From contig DAOTKE010000133.1 of the NCBI GenBank assembly GCA_035449085.1, positions 1 through 8,876 of the forward strand: DNA of 8,876 nucleotides. Reading direction: 5' to 3'. Below are positions 5,270 through 8,876 of the stretch, piece after piece. The position numbers were made by a program, and so were the translations under genes. A model generated the notes under the pieces. The model worked only from the letters and a program-made list of their open reading frames with translations, did not search any database and was not told the DNA's origin. The DNA comes from DUPH01 sp035449085 (lineage in GTDB: Bacteria; Verrucomicrobiota; Kiritimatiellia; RFP12; UBA1067). Numbering within the stretch: position 1 is the stretch's first letter; each line of letters begins with the position of its first letter.

Positions 5270-7494
5270 TCGCACTTGCCGCCGGCGCAGGCGACGGTCT
5301 GCGTGACGGTCGTGTTGTCCTGACGCTCGATGAGCTTCGAGTAGTCCACCGGCGTGTTGGTGCGGTTGAGGTCTTCCCACAGTTTGCAGGCGTCGATGCG
5401 CTTGAGGCAGCGCGTCATCTTTAGGACATCGCCGCCGAAGTAGTTCTTGGCGAACTTGTGGGCGCGCCTCACCCAGTCCAGTTTTGCCGCGCGTACCCCC
5501 TCGATCGCCTCGTAGACGCGCTTGGGATAGATCTTCGGCGTCGGCATCTCGAGATTCTCGCCGCGGCCAAGCGCGCAGTCGCAGGCGGCCCAAAGGTTGT
5601 CGTCGAACGCATGCAGACCGTCCACGATCAGGCCGGAGGCGAAGAGCGCGCCCACGCCGTAGATCGCTACGACCTCTTCCGCGCTCAGCACCTCACAGAA
5701 GGGGGCCTGCGGATAATCGAGGTCGCCGCCGTCAGGCAGCAGGGAAACGCCGGCGAAAGCGTGGCGGTTCTCGAAGATGAAGGCTTCAACCGATCCCCAT
5801 TCGCCGTCCTTGACCGAGATGGTGTTCGAGACGTTGTGGCTGAGCCAGGGTTGCGCGCACAGCTCGGGACGCTTGCCGGCGTCGATCCAATTTTCCTTGG
5901 TGAGTTTGACTTTGCGCAACAGCTCGACGGCGTCGACATCGCGCTTGGTCAGCGAGTCGGGGCTGGCCTGCACGCAGAAGGTGAGCACGACATCGGTGCC
6001 GTTGGGGTTCCAGACCGATTTCTCGACCGCCTTGGGGTTCTGGGCACGGAAGAAATCGACAAGCAGCTCATCCTCGTTCGCCTGAGCGCGGCGGAAGTAG
6101 CGCTTGGCGTGGTGGGGATGGATGCCCGACGAGGTGCCGAGAATGCTGCTCGTGGTGCCGGCCGGCTTGACGCAGGTGGCGCGCGCCGCGGGGTTGATGC
6201 CGATGCGCTTGGCTACCTGCGCGTTGACATCGAGGATGTATTTGGCCATCTCGCGCTGCAACTCGGGGTCGAACGATATGGAGGGGTGCTCCATCATGCC
6301 GGTCATCGAGATGCCCAGCAGCGCCTCACGCTTGGCGATGCGCGTGCTGACCTCGCCGAGATAGCCGAAATCGGTGTAGTCGGCCTGCAGCGTGCCGAGG
6401 ATCGCCGCGGCTTGGCAGGCGGCGCGGAACTTCTCCTTGTCGTCCACGATCCCCATGTTGATTTCACAGAGGTTGCAGAAGGCGAAGCCCGACACGCCGT
6501 CGATCTGCGGATAGAGGCCGATCTCTCCGCACGGATTGAAGGTCATGTCCAGATGGTCGGTCCAGACAAAGCCCGGCTCGCCGAACTCCTTGACCGACTT
6601 CATCAGCTTGGAGAACTGCTCGCGTGTGGTCTTGTCGCGCAGCAGCACGGCGGAGTTGTTGGAACGGGCGCGCTGCGGATTTTCGGTAAACCAGTTGCCG
6701 GTCTTGGCGGTCGCCATCTCTTCGTCATCCGGCGAGAAGAGGCAGATCGTGGCACTGCGGCGCACGCCGCCCGAAAGCACGGCATCGGAGGCGTGCATGA
6801 GAATGTCGTAAGCGTCGATCGAACGCAGGCGCGTACGGCCTTCGGCCAAGCATTTGTCAAGCAGTCCGCGGATCATCTCCAGACTGCGGCGCAGCGGCTC
6901 CGGACCGGGCGCACGTCCCATGCCGGAAGAGATCGGGCGCCCTTTGGGGCGGATCTGCGAGTAGTCAAACTCCACGGTCGTGCCCGCGTACTCCGGGAAG
7001 GGCTGACGCGTGGAAAAATAGCTGGAGAGCAGCACGCCCAGCGCATCGGCCCACCCCTCGATGGTGTCCGGCACCGTGTAGGTGGCGTGTGTGCTGCCGG
7101 GTTTGGCGATGCCCGGCAGCTTGGCGATGTGATGCGTCTGCACCGAGAAGCCCACGCCGCAGCCGCACAGCAGCAGCCACAGCGCCTCCTGGAAGAAGCG
7201 CGGGCGGTCACAGTACGAGGTGGTGCAGTTGTAGATGCGCGCGTGCTTGCGCAGGATCGGCTCGCCGCCGAACTGCATCGCCCGCTGGCTGCCCAGCACC
7301 ATCCGCTGCTTCATCGCCTGCTCGCAGATTTGCAGCAGATCTTCGACGTCGATCCCCTTCGCCGTGAAATGCCGGCGATGCATGTCGATCACGCGCTCAA
7401 CCGCTTCGGGGAAGGTTTCGCGCCGCATTTTTTCGGGGATGTACCGGCTGTATTTCGAGGTGAAAACATAGTTCTTCAACGCTTCAATGCTCAT
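5260..7494 (-). CDS. nrdJ: Adenosylcobalamin-dependent (class II) ribonucleoside-triphosphate reductase, monomeric type
   Basis: The enzyme reduces ribonucleotides to deoxyribonucleotides for DNA synthesis, using vitamin B12 to generate a thiyl radical; it needs neither oxygen nor a separate radical subunit. The 744 residues match the monomeric Lactobacillus leichmannii type (about 740). The radical cysteine lies in FNPCGEI (Cys322, with Asn320 and Glu324). The likely active-site redox pair is Cys90 (YNC) and Cys340 (CNL). The C-terminus carries the swinging pair C-AGGK-C (Cys736, Cys741), equivalent to the Cys731/Cys736 shuttle reduced by thioredoxin. Other family blocks are SGGVRRSA (241-248) and VKPAGTTSS (442-450). 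ATG at 7494 is chosen because AAAGGAAG precedes it at good spacing; a longer frame upstream has no Shine-Dalgarno. The gene is convergent with the zincin gene and divergent from gluQ. Two NrdR-like boxes overlap its candidate promoter. Confidence 0.93.
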   Translation of the reverse strand: MSIEALKNYVFTSKYSRYIPEKMRRETFPEAVERVIDMHRRHFTAKGIDVEDLLQICEQAMKQRMVLGSQRAMQFGGEPILRKHARIYNCTTSYCDRPRFFQEALWLLLCGCGVGFSVQTHHIAKLPGIAKPGSTHATYTVPDTIEGWADALGVLLSSYFSTRQPFPEYAGTTVEFDYSQIRPKGRPISSGMGRAPGPEPLRRSLEMIRGLLDKCLAEGRTRLRSIDAYDILMHASDAVLSGGVRRSATICLFSPDDEEMATAKTGNWFTENPQRARSNNSAVLLRDKTTREQFSKLMKSVKEFGEPGFVWTDHLDMTFNPCGEIGLYPQIDGVSGFAFCNLCEINMGIVDDKEKFRAACQAAAILGTLQADYTDFGYLGEVSTRIAKREALLGISMTGMMEHPSISFDPELQREMAKYILDVNAQVAKRIGINPAARATCVKPAGTTSSILGTSSGIHPHHAKRYFRRAQANEDELLVDFFRAQNPKAVEKSVWNPNGTDVVLTFCVQASPDSLTKRDVDAVELLRKVKLTKENWIDAGKRPELCAQPWLSHNVSNTISVKDGEWGSVEAFIFENRHAFAGVSLLPDGGDLDYPQAPFCEVLSAEEVVAIYGVGALFASGLIVDGLHAFDDNLWAACDCALGRGENLEMPTPKIYPKRVYEAIEGVRAAKLDWVRRAHKFAKNYFGGDVLKMTRCLKRIDACKLWEDLNRTNTPVDYSKLIERQDNTTVTQTVACAGGKCELI

Positions 7495-7644
7495 GGTGCT
7501 TCCTTTGCGTGCCGGGAAGGGGGAAATGCAACACAGACGGTCTGCGGGGGCACGCGTCTCATCCCGTGACAACGCTCTGATTGATCGGTATCCTCACGCC
7601 TCCACCTCTTTCGGAAAACCCGGGTCTGACGTCGGGTGAAAAAA

Positions 7645-7673
7645 ACGACAATCTCGTGTAACGCGTCTATATA
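7645..7673 (+). promoter_or_regulatory. Weak candidate promoter for gluQ sharing the palindromic -10 with nrdJ
   Basis: On the + strand, ACGACA (7645-7650, four of six to TTGACA) lies 17 bases before TATATA (7668-7673). Because the -10 lies within the palindrome CTATATATAG, the same bases could serve both directions, and NrdR binding could then affect gluQ too. The -35 is poor, so this is tentative. Confidence 0.25.
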
Positions 7674-7679
7674 TAGTAG
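7664..7679. promoter_or_regulatory. NrdR-box-like palindrome 1
   Basis: The perfect palindrome CTATATATAG (7667-7676) matches the whole core of the published NrdR-box consensus acaCwAtATaTwGtgt; 11 of 16 positions agree, with the mismatches only in the flanks. It covers the -10 of the candidate nrdJ promoter. NrdR is the ATP/dATP-sensing repressor of ribonucleotide reductase genes. Confidence 0.6.
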
Positions 7680-7698
7680 TTCAAACAAGTGATGTCCA
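7670..7698 (-). promoter_or_regulatory. Candidate sigma-70 promoter of nrdJ
   Basis: On the - strand, TGGACA (7698-7693, five of six matches to TTGACA) and TATATA (7675-7670, four of six to TATAAT) are separated by exactly 17 bases. Transcription would begin near 7663, giving a leader of about 170 bases. Both elements touch NrdR-like boxes. Confidence 0.5.
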
Positions 7699-7711
7699 CC
7701 GTATTTTGTGT
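7696..7711. promoter_or_regulatory. NrdR-box-like site 2
   Basis: The site ccaCcgtATtTtGtgt agrees with the NrdR consensus at 12 of 16 positions. It starts exactly 32 bases after box 1, leaving a 16-base gap, the usual three-helical-turn spacing of paired NrdR boxes. It overlaps the -35 of the candidate nrdJ promoter. Confidence 0.58.
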
Positions 7712-7771
7712 TCTTTCGTAACCTGTTGTCCATCAACGGAATCCGTAACCCCATTTTCAGCTTCCTAAGCG

Positions 7772-7796
7772 GCGGGCCGCATCGTATGATGCCCGC
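7772..7796 (+). other. Bulged hairpin immediately before the gluQ start codon
   Basis: GCGG (7772-7775) and GCATC (7779-7783) pair with GATGC (7788-7792) and CCGC (7793-7796), with a three-base bulge and a GTAT loop. The stem ends at the base before ATG and occupies the place where a Shine-Dalgarno would be. Role unknown; chance is possible in GC-rich DNA. Confidence 0.3.
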
Positions 7797-8795
7797 ATGA
7801 CGCAAAACACCCCGCCCGAGAGGCCCCGCGGACGGCTCGCACCCAGCCCCACCGGCGCGCTGCACCTCGGCAACGCCCGCACTTTCATGATCGCTTGGCT
7901 CAGTGTGCGCAGCCGCGGCGGCTCGCTGTTGCTGCGCATGGAGGATCTCGACCACCCCAAGAACAAGCCCGGCGCGGCTGCGGCGGCGCTTGAAGATTTG
8001 CGCTGGCTCGGTTTCGACTGGGACGAGGGGCCAGATGTCGGCGGCCCGCACGCGCCCTACACGCAGACACAGCGGCGGGCCTTTTACGCCCGCGCCCTTG
8101 AGACGCTGCGCGCACGCGGGCTTGTCTACCCCTGCGTCTGTTCGCGGCGCGATGTCGAGGCCGGCCAGTCCGCGCCCCACTCTGAAGACGGACTCTTCTA
8201 CCTTGGCCTTTGCCGTGGCCGCTTCGCGGACTACGAGGCCGCGCGGCGCGTCTTGCCGCCGGGGCGCCTGCCCGCCTGGCGTTTCCGTGTGCCGGAAGGC
8301 GAGACCGTGCGCTTGGAGGACGGCTTTCACGGCCCTTACGAGCAGGAGGTCGCCACGTTCAGCGGCGATTTCGTGCTCGCGCGAGACCCGGATGGCGCGG
8401 GCTACATGCTTGCTGGGGTGGTGGACGACGCCGCGATGGGCGTCACCGAGGTCGTGCGCGGCGACGATCTGCTCCCGGCCACTCCGCGCCAGCTTCTGCT
8501 CTATCGTGAACTGGATCTAAAACCGCCTGTCTTTATTCACGTGCCGCTGGTGGTGAGCGAAGAGGGGAGGCGCCTGGCCAAACGCCACGGCGACACCCGC
8601 ATCAGCGCCTTACGTGCGGCGGGCATCGCGCCGGAACAGGTCGTCGGCCTGCTCGCCTGGTGGTGTGGTTGGGCTGCCTGGGGCGAGCGTCTCACGCTGC
8701 GCGACCTGCTGCCGCGCTTCGATCTCGCCACGTTACGGCATGAACCCGCTGTACTCACGACGCAGGTCAAAGAGGCACTAAAAATCCGGGATTGA
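7797..8795 (+). CDS. gluQ: Glutamyl-Q tRNA(Asp) synthetase
   Basis: GluQRS activates glutamate and attaches it to queuosine at position 34 of tRNA-Asp, a modification of the anticodon rather than aminoacylation of the 3' end. The 332 residues cover only the catalytic part of a glutamyl-tRNA synthetase. PSPTGALHLGN at 16-26 holds the HIGH-type motif. MEDLD (48-52) follows, then a zinc site with Cys113, Cys115, Tyr135 and Cys139 (CxC...YxxxC, as in E. coli YadB). A KMSKS-type LAKRHG lies at 260-265. The protein ends about 70 residues later, with no anticodon-binding domain, which full GluRS (about 470 or more residues) would have. E. coli GluQRS is about 300 residues. ATG 7797 fits the family's N-terminus. 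No good Shine-Dalgarno is seen, because a hairpin occupies that place. It is transcribed away from nrdJ. Confidence 0.87.
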   Translation: MTQNTPPERPRGRLAPSPTGALHLGNARTFMIAWLSVRSRGGSLLLRMEDLDHPKNKPGAAAAALEDLRWLGFDWDEGPDVGGPHAPYTQTQRRAFYARALETLRARGLVYPCVCSRRDVEAGQSAPHSEDGLFYLGLCRGRFADYEAARRVLPPGRLPAWRFRVPEGETVRLEDGFHGPYEQEVATFSGDFVLARDPDGAGYMLAGVVDDAAMGVTEVVRGDDLLPATPRQLLLYRELDLKPPVFIHVPLVVSEEGRRLAKRHGDTRISALRAAGIAPEQVVGLLAWWCGWAAWGERLTLRDLLPRFDLATLRHEPAVLTTQVKEALKIRD

Positions 8796-8876
8796 AGAGT
8801 GAGCCCGCCGTACGCAGAACAGGAACAAACAGCGGGACAACTTTCAACACCCACGGGAAAGTCCACACAGAGCAAG

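Larger units (their letters stand above)
7495..7796. other. 302-base divergent spacer between nrdJ and gluQ
   Basis: No gene is supported here. From nrdJ outward it holds an nrdJ Shine-Dalgarno and a leader of about 170 bases. Within the leader is a weak stem (ACCCG/CGGGT on the - strand, about 7620-7638). The AT-rich promoter and operator zone follows (about 7640-7712), then a stem adjoining the gluQ start. The central part is clearly less GC-rich than the flanking genes, as expected for a promoter region. No B12-box (GCCACTG) was seen, so a cobalamin riboswitch is not supported. Confidence 0.7.

Noticed and set aside
5458..7569. 703-codon open frame on the + strand opposite nrdJ
   Set aside because: Low-complexity composition typical of antisense to a GC-rich gene, whereas nrdJ on the - strand has all family motifs.
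7620..7638. ACCCG/CGGGT stem followed by TTTT on the - strand, as an attenuator in the nrdJ leader
   Set aside because: Five-pair stem with a large loop and a short T-run; too weak to claim.
7495..7663. Cobalamin riboswitch in the nrdJ leader
   Set aside because: No B12-box (GCCACTG) or recognisable core found; such riboswitches usually control B12-independent alternatives, not the B12-dependent enzyme.
7552..7668. Direct repeat ACGCGTCT at 7552-7559 and 7661-7668
   Set aside because: Eight bases, two copies, no third copy or clear spacing rule; likely chance.
8796..8876. Search for a gene or terminator after gluQ
   Set aside because: 81 bases with no convincing start, T-tract hairpin or RNA gene; nothing to annotate.

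Overview
The window looks like a GC-rich chromosomal segment of a diderm (Gram-negative-type) bacterium. The signs are an LpxC-family gene (lipid A pathway), a secreted thioredoxin-fold protein, and the likely last residues of an outer-membrane beta-barrel at the left edge. The thioredoxin motif style (TGSDWCGWC), the ComEC without a nuclease-like domain and the gene mix recall the PVC group (Verrucomicrobiota, Kiritimatiellota, Lentisphaerota). That placement is inference. No rRNA, tRNA, mobile element, integrase or CRISPR array was seen.

Left part (1-5245), all on the + strand: the C-terminus of a beta-barrel protein, then a compact run of five genes. These are comEC (DNA uptake channel), a MurC-family ligase, an exported thioredoxin-fold protein, an LpxC-family protein and a small zincin-type metalloprotease. 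Gaps of 13 to 52 bases suggest one transcript. Three of the five products belong to envelope-related families, and the MurC-like and LpxC-like proteins both depart from family consensus at functional residues. The LpxC-like protein is the most unusual: it keeps Glu-His and the C-terminal Gly-His, but its zinc-site helix has shifted spacing, one catalytic Asp is Ala, and the GVGLHSG motif is degraded.

Right part (5246-8876): nrdJ on the - strand encodes a monomeric adenosylcobalamin-dependent (class II) ribonucleotide reductase of the Lactobacillus leichmannii type. It converges on the zincin gene, with two hairpins at the junction, and diverges from gluQ (glutamyl-Q tRNA(Asp) synthetase) on the + strand. 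The 302-base divergent spacer holds two NrdR-box-like palindromes exactly 32 bases apart (start to start). They lie over the -10 and -35 of a good candidate nrdJ promoter, which is the classical arrangement for NrdR repression of ribonucleotide reductase genes.

Most of the window is ordinary housekeeping content. The points worth follow-up are the NrdR-box promoter, the divergent LpxC-like protein and its unusual operon with a MurC-like ligase and a metalloprotease.
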